A DNA stretch of 64,000 nt, taken from NCBI GenBank assembly GCA_015039465.1, contig MU130378.1:1306570-1370569 (forward strand), read 5' to 3'. Source of the stretch: Phlegmacium glaucopus. Lineage: Eukaryota > Basidiomycota > Agaricomycetes > Agaricales > Cortinariaceae. The notes under the pieces were generated by a model. The model did no database searches. It saw only the letters and a program-made list of their open reading frames with translations, and was not told the DNA's origin. Positions 35,734 to 47,526 of this stretch are shown in pieces (positions within the stretch are counted from its first letter, which is position 1; each line of letters opens with the position of its first letter). Made by a program: the position numbers and the translations under genes.

Positions 35734-37802
35734 TTACCTTGTACGCAGACGTTTAGATGCTAGCCCTGGCGTGAAATTGATGGTTGAGAGATAGTTATCT
35801 CTCCGGCTCGTCAGCCACTGGAGGCAATCATCCTTGGACTGTTGTGGATGTCCCAGTTGCCACTCTATCACATCGTCAAGCACTTTCCCTACCCATGGAC
35901 CAGGTTTATCGACCCCCAGTGCTGTGATGATTTCGTGACCCTAAAACCATAATTAATGTACCGCATGTCCAATGGAAAAAAGAACGGACATTCAATATTG
36001 GTCTAGCTTCGACGTCTTTGGGCAAATCGAGATCATGGATTTTTTCTACAAAAGAATTGTACGATTGAACTATTTTCGAGGCAGCCTCAACTTGAGGTTG
36101 ATTGTATAAGTGATGAGCCAAAATATATGCAAAACAGCAATTCTTACCATCCATCGAATCCTTTTCTACATCATACAAAGGAATCAATTCTGTCACGAGA
36201 GTAAAAAGGAGCGAAGCAGTCCAATGACTGCCGGTATTCGGATTGTGAACCAGCTTATGGCGCAATAGTAGTCCGAGCCGCACCCGGTCCAGGGAATGTT
36301 GTGACTGCGTGATTTGAGCCTTGATCAGTCGAGTGGCTGCAAACAATGGAGGAATACCGTCTATGTAATGGTTCTGAGCCCCAAGTTTCAGTGAATCACG
36401 GATGACGACCTCGACTAGAGGATGATGCTTTTGCTTATGATCTCGGCATTCAATGCCCAGAAATGGAGTCAGGGTAGCAGCGAGGTACAGGCGCGCTTTG
36501 AAGGTAGAGTCTATTTGTAGACTATAATGGAGGGAGAAAGGTTTTGAACCTCCGGAATTCAGCAGGGTGTGGAGAATCGAAACCGCCGCGAGCCCATCGC
36601 CAGAAAGCGGAGTGAAAGGCCTTGATAATCTTGATTTTACTTCTGTTGAGATATTGAAGAAAATTGTGTCGTACAACGACAGCTCCTGTATTAGCTTGAC
36701 GGAATGAAGGGGATCGCGCCCTGGTCTTTGACTTAGTCTTGGTTGTGAAAGTAAGATGCGAAGTGCACGATACCTTCTATCATTTTCCCAACTTCATCGC
36801 CTACTCTTTCATGTGCAACCTTTGTGGCCAAAGCATTCTGTTATGTTAGAACAGGTCAGAAGAGATGTAAGGGGATAGTGAGTTCTTTCACTTGAATTAT
36901 TGGGTCCCGAGCTGCCTCTTTTGATTCCGGGACGATGTCAAATCCAAAACGGCTGGCAAATCTAATACAACGCAACACGCGCAAAGGATCATCCAGAAAT
37001 GTCTCCCCTGGAGGCATAGGGGTCCGGATAACACCATCTCGCAAATCATTCAATCCCTTTGCAGTATGATTTTTAGATGAACAATACAGTAGAAGAATGG
37101 AGGCTACCTTCCCTGTAAAGTCCTCTACTTCATGGGTGTGGACGTTGTAGAACAGTGCATTGATAGTAATATCGCGTCGCAGCGCATCCTGGAGTGGCGT
37201 TCCGAAAGACTTGATAGGAAGCAGCAGTTATTGCACGACTACTTTGCAACAACGGCCGAATGCTCACGACTTCAGTGGGTATCCGACTGCTTTCCGCATA
37301 CTCCTCACTTCGGAGGTTAACTAGATCGATGTTCAACCCGAAGATCTTGCAAGTAGCAGTTTCGAGATGTTTTGATTGTTCTGGGTTTTGCTCAATTGCT
37401 GTGATAGTGCCGATTTCCACCCCTTTTACCTGGGCAAAGGTAGTGAGATGCTCGGCAAATGCTAATCCCATGATGTCACTCAAAGCGACATCAATGTCGT
37501 TACTTTGAGAGCCTAATAACTGTTAAAGAGATTGTAGTTCTGGAAGTAGTAACAATTCATTTCGGATTAACCTTATCTCGAACCCAGCCTCCAGCAATTC
37601 TACATGTTGTCGAAATGCCTTTTTCTTCGTGTAGAAATTTCGAACAACCGTCCAGCAGTTCACAGACAGATGATTCAATTTGAGTAAGATCAATCTCAGG
37701 GGGAAGTATGCGGGGGACGGGGGAGTTCCGCAGAGACATTCCCGTAAGAGTATGAAAGGATCTGACTTTGCGCAACTGTGCTCTGTAGTATGCTCTGCTC
37801 AT
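35734..37802 (-). CDS. CCA1: tRNA nucleotidyltransferase (CCA-adding enzyme)
   Basis: Adds the 3'-CCA end to tRNAs. Seen: nucleotidyltransferase motif RIAGGWVRDK joined over an intron to LLGSQSNDIDVALSD (metal-binding DxD), the motif RRDITINALFYN, the base-recognition region PGETFLDDPLRVLRCIRFASRFGFD, and a helical C-terminal half ending LASKRLRTR (stop 35734-35736). The last exon is 35734-35940 after a 49-nt intron. Two in-frame starts are near the 5' end: M1 at 37802 opens an Arg-rich, mitochondrial-type leader (SRAYYRAQLRKVRSFHTL), and M22 at 37739 would give the cytosolic form. This mirrors known dual targeting of yeast Cca1. The start codon is 99 nt from the divergent UTP5 start. Confidence 0.95.
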
Positions 37803-37901
37803 GCAGGTCAGTCAGATTTGTCTCTTGATGGAGGAGGAGGAGCCTGCCCTAAACCAAATAATAATATTAACCGCCACACTTTTAAGTCCTATCGTATTGC
37901 G

Positions 37902-40310
37902 ATGTCAAAAAACTCAAAAAGTCGACCATTAACGACTTTTTCACAACCAACCTCTGGACAAACATCCATTCTCTCGTCTTTCTCTCCAGACGGCACCGTT
38001 TTTGTTATTATTACACTAGCTATTGACAAACATCGTCTTCGTCTTTATAGCACCTCATCCGCGCGCATAGTTGCAGAGCATACGTTTGAATCATCGCGTG
38101 TTTCTGCCTTAACTTGGGGTTCTATCAAAATCGACACAGAAGTATTCGACACTCCCAAGAAGAAGAGGAAGAAGAGGAAAACCGACAGTGACACTACGCA
38201 GAATGAAAAACAGAGCGCAGAATCGGTAGATGTGGTTGTTTTAGGACTCGAAGATGGCACAATCGTTTTCTTCTCGCTAACAACTTCAAGAATTGTACAC
38301 ACATTGACTCATCCATCGGGCGCTTCCTCTGTCATAGCACTGGCCCTTAAAACAGCTGATACGCCTATTCTCTGGACCTCAAGTACTGACGGTATTGTTC
38401 GTCTCTGGGATGTACAAAAACACGAGATTTTGAGCAGTTGGCATGATGAAGAACATATTCCTTATACTTCATTATCTCTCCGACCCACATCCGACAGCAG
38501 TCAAAACGACATACTTGTCGGTCACCACCATATCCGGCTATTTTCAGATACGACTCTCCATGACCCTACTCAGAGCACACCAACGCGATTGAGGTCATTC
38601 ACCGGGCACGCGTCTTCTATCATGATACTACGCTGGGCACATGCTCCAAAAGTATCACATCGATTTTTTTCAGCGGCGGTCAGTGATCGGTTTGTCTACG
38701 TTTGGGATGCCGTCGAGGATTCGTCGCTAGGCGAAAAACCGGTGGCATGTGTGGCTCTTGATTCTGATGTGCGGACGATTGGCCTCAGTTCGTCTGACCT
38801 TTCTCCACAGACTCTAGTCACCCTGTCGATTTCAGGGAAATTATCTTTTATTCCAATACCTGAAAGCCTTGCACCACCCGCCAACACACGCGAAACGACA
38901 AGTAAGATGGTTTCCCTCTTACCTCGCTCAGCTGTCGCCAGTTCTTCCAAAATACGCCCTCTTGATCCGATAGTCATTGACGTCATATGTGTACCGGGAG
39001 ATTCACACTCAATTCGTATTGCTCGTTTGATAAAGGGCGTCAAACCAGTTTTCGAGGATGTCGTAAGTCCTTTAAACCCTGACCTGACCCAGAGTAATTT
39101 ATTCATTAGCCTTTCAGCGCTATCTAGATGACGATGGTAACTTCATTCAAGATCTCTCACTCGAACCTATTGAAGAAAAGAACTGGGATAATGCGGTGCA
39201 GGTTTGTCAAAATTTGCTGTGGATCTGGCAAGACTTAATCATCTCATAGTCAGTACAAACCAAAAGATATGCAGAACCCGGCCCTCTTGGTTTGGCTTCT
39301 GGGCTTGATATCGACCAAGCCGAGAGCAATGACAATGCCGAAATGCAAGCCGAAATCGACGGTTCTTTGCAAGTTGATCTCGCAGAGCTTTCTTTGGGTC
39401 AACGATTGAAGGCCGTGTCACAAAAAGGGCTGGATCTTGCTTCCGATATAGATGATGACACGTCGAACAAGACGCAGACAAAAGCTCTCAAAAAACAAAC
39501 CGAGATGCCAGTGGTTGCTGCCAATTCCCTGACACGAACCCTCATACAGGCATTGCATTCATCTGATACCCGCCTCCTAGAAATGTGTTTGACGCATTCA
39601 GATCCCACGCTGATTCGTAACACAGTACGCAGACTGCCACCTCAACTAGCAATACCTCTGATCACTTCTTGTGTGGAGCGGCTGGGAAGAGGTAATAGGG
39701 CTACTAATATGAAAGGTGGCGGTGGCGGCGCAAGCTCTCAACGTGGTTCTTCTCTTGTTGCCTGGGTGAAGACGGTGCTTGTAATCCATGCAGGCCATTT
39801 GATGACAGTATGTTCCAACAAATTACGATATTGCTTGTGTGGTAGAAGTTTAATTACTTTAATCAGATTCCAGATCTCGTTACTCGCCTTTCCAACCTTC
39901 ATGCGACACTAACAACCAGGTTAAGCCTCCATGACAGTTTGTTGTCGTTAAATGGCCGATTAGATATGGTGCTCTCCCAGATAGAGTTGCGCTCTTCCGC
40001 GGCACCTGCCGCTCTTACTTCTCTAGCAGAGAAGAGGGACAAGAGCAATAAAAAGAGTACTGTTATGCGCTATGTTGAAGGGGAATCCGACTCCAGTAAC
40101 GAAGAGGACACGACTATGATCGTGGAGACTGAGCATGACGGCATTGACGACATCGAGGAAGTTGAGCTGGATGGTGGCAGCGAGGACGATGGCGATAATA
40201 TGTCCAGTGAGAGTGAAGATGATGGGGAAGGGACAGTATTTAACCCATTCGTTGACGATGAAGCCGAGGAAGAATATAGTGATGAGGAAAATGAAGACGA
40301 TAGCGAGTAA
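37902..40310 (+). CDS. UTP5: Small-subunit processome protein Utp5/WDR43
   Basis: WD40 protein of the t-UTP/UtpA subcomplex, needed for pre-rRNA transcription and early 18S processing in the nucleolus. Four exons: 37902-39062, 39118-39201, 39250-39807 and 39867-40310. The N-terminal half holds WD repeats (ILSSFSPDG, VSALTWGS, ILWTSSTDGIVRLWDVQ, SAAVSDRFVYVWDAV) with a Lys-rich insertion (KKKRKKRKTDSD, nuclear signal). The C-terminal half is an Utp12-type helical domain (LTRTLIQALHSSDTRLLEMCL to SLVAWVKTVLVIHAGHLMT) followed by a strongly acidic tail of Glu, Asp and Ser. Length is about 748 residues. The WD40 plus Utp12 order and acidic end fit Utp5 better than Utp12 or Utp13, which are larger. 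Confidence 0.92.
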
Positions 40311-40671
40311 TCAGCTAAATGGGCCACTTTTTGTAGGCTTTATTCAAGAGAATAAAACGTGTTTCATAATCCAATACATACTAATATAACAACTGAAGAA
40401 ACTAGATTCCGGAAATATGATCTGGCAGAGGTGGGCCTCTTGCGCTCTTAACTACGTCTTGGTTTGGTGCGAGGCCGAGTGCCACCTTTTAATTAAACCA
40501 AGTGTGTATAACAATAGGGAATCATAAAATAGTTAGGATATTGCTACAAAAGGACACTAGTCTACAAAACTCTAAGCATAACTTGTCATGGCGAGATGTA
40601 TTCTTCAAATAATCAAAATGTCGCAATCCCAGCCCTAGCGTTGGTAAGCTTCTTGTATTCAAGTTTGCTCC
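40311..40671. other. Convergent intergenic region, no gene seen
   Basis: 361 nt between the stops of UTP5 and the GH16 gene; it should hold both 3' untranslated regions. Nothing else recognised. Confidence 0.55.
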
Positions 40672-42379
40672 CTAGCTTTGAAGTTGATATATTTTAACAC
40701 TTTGGACTTCCCAATCTAAAGTAAATGTCAGTACGACATGTGAATGGAAAAGAAAGACTACCCACACGCTTCACTCATCGCGGATCCACTTGCTCGTACA
40801 AAAGCTTCACATGTAGAGAAACCTGTTCTTTGAGCGCAGCTCTGCTCTTGACCCGGGATACCAGCGGCACCCCAAACGGCTCCCGCCCAATCGCCACTAC
40901 AAAGAAATTCGGCGTCAACGCATTAGACTGACTAGACCACATTACGCACCATAACGTAGTATCAAAGATAGCATGGTGGTTGTTAAAGAATTTGAAAGGA
41001 GCACATGAAGCAGCAGGCCATCGCGCTTGCGCACGACCCCAAGAGTCTGGTTGAGGAGTACCCGCACTGATGTCGGCAGGCACAGAACCACGAGGAAAGA
41101 AATAAACAGCAACACCAGTCGTGTCCCATTTCACTAAGAAAAAGATGATGAGGTCAAAGAGGCGTGTCAGGTACTCCCTCAACATACTAGCATAAACGCC
41201 GCCACCATTGGCATTGAACCCAGCCCCAAACGAATTGTTTGTACTTGCGCGAACTCCACACCCTTGATTACCTGTCGTAAGAGCTGCGCAATCTGTTCCG
41301 CCGATAACGTTTCCAGATATTGCAAGTGTGTTCGAGTCGGATGTCGCTAGCGTGCAGCCTACATCAGTGTGAATAGTTGCTTGGTTGTTGGTGTAATCAT
41401 GAACCCCTTCGACAATATCAATCTCGCCACCATCGGGCCAATTGGGTCCTATGAGAACAACCTTTAAGAGTGTTCAATGCGCGCGAGCACAGGCTACTGA
41501 CCATTTGTCCAAAAGGCTCTATCAGCACGAATAATTAATTTAGTCAAAAAATAATGAGGACAGTGATGTCTTACGGCCAAGTACCGCATCCTGTCGGCAT
41601 ATGAACTGAGTCCATGATGACAAGCCCCCCATTAAACTGGCTTTGTGTCGTGATTCGAACACTTTTCCTATTACCTGAAACGGTTCCGGTCGTTTCTACA
41701 CGCATCACAGCATTTCCTTGAGAATTTACTTCCAGCAACCCGTCGGACCGCTAAGAGTCAAATTTGAGTTCCCGGACACCAATAGATTATGAGAACATAC
41801 TGCAGTGTTTTCGTCAACAAAATCCACAATCCCTGCAAGCTGTCTTGAGAAAGAGGTCGACAGTATTTGGCTGAAACGCACCACGTGTTGGATCCGGGGA
41901 TGTATAAAAGTCCCAACCGTCATAAAAATTATTCCCTTGCTGAGGAAGAAAAGGATGGATTATGCACAGAATGATGTCGAAGATCCATTATGACATACGT
42001 ATGAATTGGCTAATTTCCAGGGCGAAGGCGAAGTCGGTGTCGTAGTTGCTGTTGGTTTGGAGCCGGATTGCGTCGCGGTGGCAGGATGCGAAGTGCCGCC
42101 AGCCGTTGTAGTCGAGACATTCCCAGACCCTCCACCCCCGTTTGTCAAAGGTGATTGGTTCCCTCGTTTGCAATACACGACGTGCTGAATATCGCCACTT
42201 GCACGAGCAACCAAAACGCCGCCAAAAGCGATTCGAAGATCGCGAGCCAAATTGTGGGTCTGGCGAACAGCCCTCTGATGAATATCATTTACAGTACGAG
42301 AAACGAGTGTCTTTCGACCATACGAAAAGTTGACTGATAGCAAAATGATATCCACAAAAAGCAGCCTAGAAAAGATCAT
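40672..42379 (-). CDS. Secreted GH16 beta-1,3(4)-glucanase-like enzyme
   Basis: Glycoside hydrolase family 16, expected to act outside the cell on beta-1,3/1,4-glucan. ATG at 42379 starts a signal peptide (MIFSRLLFVDIILLSVNFSYG); an in-frame extension upstream has no signal character. A Gly/Ser/Thr linker follows (about residues 90-120), then the catalytic domain: NNFYDGWDFYTSPDPT, GLVIMDSVHMPTGCGTWPAF, the active-site motif GGEIDIVEG (two catalytic Glu and the Asp, near 41407-41428), NNQATIHTDVGC and FKFFNNHHAIFDTTLCGDW. The gene has at least nine exons; the last joins EACGS-type residues to YWEVQSVKIYQLQS and TAG at 40672-40674. Subfamily and true substrate cannot be told from sequence alone. 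It is convergent with UTP5. Confidence 0.92.
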
Positions 42380-42555
42380 GATGATGGTATAGAGAAAGTC
42401 GTTTAAATAAGGCGGATCCAGCCCGTGCAGTGAATAAAAGTGAGAAGGCAAGCAAGGAGTGAGTGAACAATGAGGCCAAGCCTCGTGACATCTATACTTA
42501 GACACAAAAGATTATAACATAAAGAAAGCGGTACAAATCAACCTTCCAGCCAAGG

Positions 42556-42570
42556 AAAAAAAAAAAAAAA
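42556..42570 (+). repeat. A15 homopolymer
   Basis: A run of 15 A between the VAC8 stop and the GH16 start, upstream of the GH16 gene. On the minus strand it is a T tract in the GH16 promoter. Confidence 0.9.
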
Positions 42571-42623
42571 GACAGAGCAATCAAGTGTTCGTCCATTATA
42601 TCATAAACATATGGTAAAGGTTC

Positions 42624-45013
42624 TCAACGATGGGATCCAGGCGCCAAGGCCTCTCGCACACTCCGTCTTAATTCTTCATCGCGACTACCTAGTGATGACC
42701 CAGGCTGAACGTGAGACCCTGGCACACTTGCAGAAACTAAACCATCGAGGTCGGGGTCAACAAAGTCTAGAATTCTTCGCGAAAGTAGTTGGATTTCTCC
42801 TTGACCTTCATTCGTCTCCGTCTCTTGATATGAAGGCTGGGAATGGTGGGATCGAGGTGTTCCAACTGAAGAAGCCGCAGAAGTCGTCCTCGAAGTAGCA
42901 AGATTTCTGATGTTTGGAATCAGGATATTTGAGGCTCGTATGTTACTGATCAGTTGGGGGTCTAAGATGACAATATTTTAGTAGAGTACTTAGTCATTAA
43001 CGGAAGTGTAGGAAGCTGACCACCAGATTCGAGCAATTGAACAATGGTCCACACAGCAATATGCTGGAATGTAGCATCCGGGCTTGTCAAGAAGCGATGC
43101 AAATATTTATGCATTCCACCATCCGGTTTGTCCCATACATCATTAAATGCCGAATAGTCATCTGTGGGTGCACGACCATCTGTGATAATAGTGAATGAGA
43201 AACGTAATCGTGATATAAGCGTGACTAAAATTGATACCTTTCGATGAGAGATTGCCAAGGGCCGCTGCACTGTTCCCTTGGACTTCCGAGCTAGGAGAAT
43301 TCGTGAGAGGAATGAGAACCTCACAAATGCCCATCTCCAAAAGTTGGCCTTTCAGTTCATCTGGTCGCGCATAGTGAATATTCCTTGTGTAACAAATACC
43401 ACCAGGCACTGACCACTTAGCGCTAATACAGCAACGCATGCTGTCATTTCGCTCTGCACATTAATTGGGACTTCTAGCACAAGTTCTTTGATCGACTGCA
43501 CTGCCCCTGCCTTCACGATTGCTTTCTTGTTCTTTTCAGAACTGGCGGCAAGATTTCGTAGAGTTGAAATTGCATGGCATTGCACCTCCTCATTGTCTTT
43601 GAAAGACAGCAGGTTTATCAAGGGCTGCAAAAACCCAGATTCGATGATTGGGGACTCGTTCTGAGGGTGAATGGATACATTGCGAACACATGCGGCCGAA
43701 GACAAGATGAGGGGAAGATATGTGGACTGCAAAAGTCGAAGCAACGATTGCAATCCATCAGCTTTCACAATTTCCAATTGGTATTTCTCTGAAAAATATG
43801 AGCACTAAATTGATTGCAGGGAGAGATGCTGACCATCGCTAGCAAGATTTCGTAGAGCCAGAGCGGCCTGACATTGCACTTTCAAACTGGGACTGTCCAT
43901 GAGCAGTACGAGGCTTGTTACAAGTTTCGGTTCACTCTGCGCTAACTTCTTTCGGTTGGCACCTAAAGTCAAAGATCAGAAAGAAAGGGTTACAATTTGA
44001 GGAGTGTAACCTACCATCAACGGCGATATTGCTTAGGGCAGTTGTACAATAGTATTGTACGTCCGTGTCTGGTGAATTCAACAGGCTAACAAGGACTGGT
44101 ATCGCCCCAGCGTTGACAAGTTGTTGTCGATTCTCATCTAAAGGATTAATGAATACTCTCAATAGTAAGGGCAAACGAAATCCCTTCCCACCTGAGTGTG
44201 TCATATTCAAAAGCGCACCGGTCGCGTTGCGTTGCACTCGCATATCCTTAGAGCGTGCGAGTCGAGTCAAGGGCACCAAAGCACCCGACTTGGCAATCTT
44301 AGTTTTATTGTCGTCTAGTATATTTATCAGTCACGACGATTGTGATATGTCTTGATCTTGAAACTCACCATGCGTAGCCAAATTTGTGACACAGCCAACA
44401 GCATTGCACTGTACTTCCACATTCGGACTGAGCATTTGACGGATCAAAGGTTCCAATCCACCAAGCTTTACGATAAGCAATTTGTTGTCGGCTGGCAAAA
44501 AAGATAGTAGTCAAGCATTTGCAGAAGAGCAAGAAAATTAGCTTACTGTTGACTGCTAAATTGCCTAATGCAGCACTCGCTGCCCGCTGCACCTCCGTAT
44601 CGTGACTACTGAGAAGGAATAGAATGGGGTCCAAAGTATCTCTGCCCACCGGCCGAACCTCTTTCTCTGTAATTTCGGCAAAAGCGAGGGCAGCACTTCG
44701 TTGCAAATCAACGTTGTCGGAGAAAGACAGGGTTGTCAGTGCAGACAATGGAGAGCCAGTGAAGAAGTTGGTTGTGGTTCGATCTGTAGCTCAAAGCCGT
44801 AAAGGGAGACTGATGGTTCGAGGCTCAAAACAACACTCACTTTCTAGGTACTGAAGAAGATCTGCCACAGCTTCTCGTTCGTTTTCGAGTAGCAATGGTT
44901 CATAGGATTGCGACCTGCGCCCTTGGACTGCGACACCTGGTAAACAACTAGAACTGTCTTATGGACAGGAAGAACTTACAGCATGATTCGCAACAACTGG
45001 AAATATTGCCCAT
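42624..45013 (-). CDS. VAC8: Vacuolar protein 8, armadillo-repeat
   Basis: Peripheral vacuole-membrane scaffold for vacuole inheritance, nucleus-vacuole junctions and autophagy. Starts [12 protein letters not shown]: Gly2 is a myristoylation site and the Cys cluster a palmitoylation site. Next come [21 protein letters not shown] and a long array of armadillo repeats ([89 protein letters not shown]) ending with [33 protein letters not shown]. The C-terminal tail is Ser/Gly-rich and disordered; stop at 42624-42626. There are many short introns, several falling at repeat boundaries. Confidence 0.95.
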
Positions 45014-45782
45014 TGAGACCAAGAAGCGGGTGTGTGCAGCAGGGAGGAAGTGAAGAGGGGTGTTCGCCTGGTATAGGTGTAACAGATTCTAACTAAATTA
45101 AATAATCAAACTCAGATTGACTTAGCAAGTTATTTATGTAAGTACCAGCCTGAGTTTATTTTATTTTAATTTTTTAGTGCTGAATGAAGTACGCCTTACA
45201 GCTCGACTATAAGTTTGGCCTGCAGGTTCCCAACATTTTCACGCACTTATTCGTTCTTTGCAAGATTTATTGGCGGTCCAGAAACGCCGCAATTACGTAA
45301 TCTCTTTGAACTTCTCGTCAAATTTGCTATCTCAACCAATAGGAGCACGCTTCGTTCATGTCTTCTTACATGAAGGCAGATTAGAAGTTGGCAGAAGTGC
45401 TGAAAAGCTGCAGTAAATCAAGCATCCAAAATAATTTCTTTACATAAAGCACCCAAGATCATTCCTTTTCCAGTGCAATTACAACGAACTATGTACAATT
45501 CCCAGTTTGTAGATTGATTACTATAACAGTTCACATACTACTTGACGAAATTTTGAAAACTAAGTAAGCGACTAGACCCTCGTGACCGTATCAACAACCC
45601 TCAGAGAGGAAAAGAAAAATCTGTAACCTGCCAAGCTTTAAATATGGGAGGAAAAGAGACAGGCACCCAGATTGCCAAATCTCTCCTCCTCTCAATTATG
45701 GCTTAAAGAGATATTGTTGGACCAGGGAAGAGGTAAGGAAGGGAAGAATGATCAATACGATAAGCTCGACCTCATTCACCTT
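45014..45782. other. Intergenic region between VAC8 and LSB3, no gene seen
   Basis: 769 AT-rich nt between the VAC8 start and the LSB3 stop. It should hold the VAC8 promoter and the LSB3 3' untranslated region. No coding or RNA gene recognised. Confidence 0.55.
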
Positions 45783-47526
45783 TTAAACAAGTTCTACGAA
45801 ATTTGCGGGAAATATTCCTTGACGGTCACGGATCTTCCCTGTCCACCTGATTTAAGAAAAAGAGGATTAGAAAAGCTCGTTGAATCTTTCGGTAACCACA
45901 CCAATCATTGTTACTGTCACTCTTTTGTGTAATGGTGATTACGTCTCCCTTGCGAAAAGTCAGATCTCCCGACTGTATAAAGTAAGACATGTTGAATGAT
46001 GACCCCAAGAACGTAGAGATATCTCCTACCTCCACAGCGTCAAAATTATACAATGCCACTGCACGGCAAATTCCTTCATGAAATGATAACGGCGTTGCTA
46101 GTTCTTCTCTTCGCTTGTCAAATGGCATCAAGGAATGAACAGGATTATTTTTTCCAAGCAACGTGCTAGAGGTTGCAGAAGTTGACAATCCCTGGTTAGT
46201 ATACATCGATGATTTCTGGGAAAGGGGGTCGGTGCTGGAGATAAACGGATCCGTTAGACTTTCAAAACTGGAATTTGTCGAAACTAGTGATTTGCTCGGT
46301 GATTTGGGTGATTTCTGTTGTGATGCCCAGTCGGAAGTGTGAGACGTTTTAGAGGCAAATGCATCCCAGGTGTGGCTTCTTGAATGTGTTTGGCGGCCTG
46401 TATTACTGAAGTACGAGTCTGATTGATCATCTGACTGCCAAGATGCAGGAGGAAAGGCAAGGTTGTCTGGCTTCTTTTTCTTTTGGAGGAACGATGGCGT
46501 ATTTATACGAGAACCAGGACTGGCCATGCCTCCAAAGGCATATGTAGTCCCAGTGGTACCGTCATTAATCCATTCCCTTCCGCCAGGCATGCCTGTACAA
46601 GCTTCAAGCGTTTTTATTAATGGCAATGCCCAATCTGGAGGGTCGACAGTGCCGCCTAAGAGCATTCGAGCCGTTACCGGTGAGTTATATGCCTGAAAAT
46701 TCGCGTCTTGACGTTCCATAATTACGGAGCCTTCGACAGAAACGCCTCCAAACAACCCACGAGTTTTGGAATAACTGTACCTGCAAAGGAAACCACGCAT
46801 CAGAATGAATGAGTGACGACAAAGGTACTTAGACACACATAGCAGCTATTTTACCCTTTGTGTTCAAAGCTCCAGCGGCCTCTCCGTTGCGGCCCAGTGG
46901 ACCAAGAGCCAAACTCATATTGCCACCAAGGGTCAATGACCCTGCTGCCATAAATGATCGCTATAGCAATCATATTTAGCAATTGTGGTAGGCTGAATCC
47001 AGGGACACACATACGATGGCCTTTTCACACGAAGTGCGTCAGTGAAATCCCAGAGACAGGAAAGAAGAATATGCCCACAGAACGAGAATTGAGCACAACA
47101 AGGAAGTCAGTCATTTCTGCACCTGCTTGACCACCTAAACCAAGCCCCGCAGTGCCTATTGCGCTGGGGGCAGACCAAGCTCCAAATGATCATAAAATGA
47201 GATGAATAGAAGGGGTTTGACTCGAAGAATGTGACACATACAACCATTATCAAGCTTTGCGATAACAATGCCACTTCCGGCTCTTGCGGAAAAGACAAAA
47301 CCAGCTTTAAAGATTGTGAAAATGGCAAAGCCCTTCGCATTCTCCAAGATGTTGCGAGGAATTACACCATCAAGGCCGTTATTTCCATTATCAACGAATG
47401 ATTTGACTGTGAGGGACTCTATGTAAAAATGTGAGGTTTTAAAAGAAATAAGGTTCTCTAACATATGTTAGCGGCCTTGATGCACTCTTTGCTTAGAGGC
47501 TGAGGTAATGGACTATTGAGCTTCAT
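45783..47526 (-). CDS. LSB3: SYLF/Ysc84-SH3 actin patch protein (Lsb3 type)
   Basis: Endocytic actin-patch protein that binds actin and Las17. ATG at 47526 gives MKLNSPLPQPLSKECIKAAN, then after a short intron the SYLF (Ysc84) domain: GVIPRNILENAKGFAIFTIF, KAGFVFSARAGSGIVIAKLD, GGQAGAEMTDFLVVLNSR, MAAGSLTLGGNMSLALGPLG and MYSYSKTRGLFGGVSVEGS. A Ser-rich disordered linker of about 200 residues follows. The C terminus is an SH3 domain: ALYNFDAVE, SGDLTFRKGDVITI, NNDWWTGKI and GIFPANFVELV, completed by a short last exon ending at TAA 45783-45785. The domain order and ends match fungal Lsb3/Ysc84. Confidence 0.94.

Noticed and set aside
38045..38302. Antisense gene opposite UTP5
   Set aside because: It is the mirror of the Lys/Ser-rich coding region, with low-complexity composition.
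40070..40327. Serine-rich antisense protein at the UTP5 end
   Set aside because: It is the reverse complement of the Glu/Asp codons of the acidic tail.
30324..42379. A cell-wall gene cluster around the GH72 and GH16 genes
   Set aside because: They are 10 kb apart with RNA-processing genes between them; nothing shows joint control.
42380..42505. Longer N terminus of the GH16 enzyme
   Set aside because: The extension has no signal character, while the ATG at 42379 starts a clear signal peptide.
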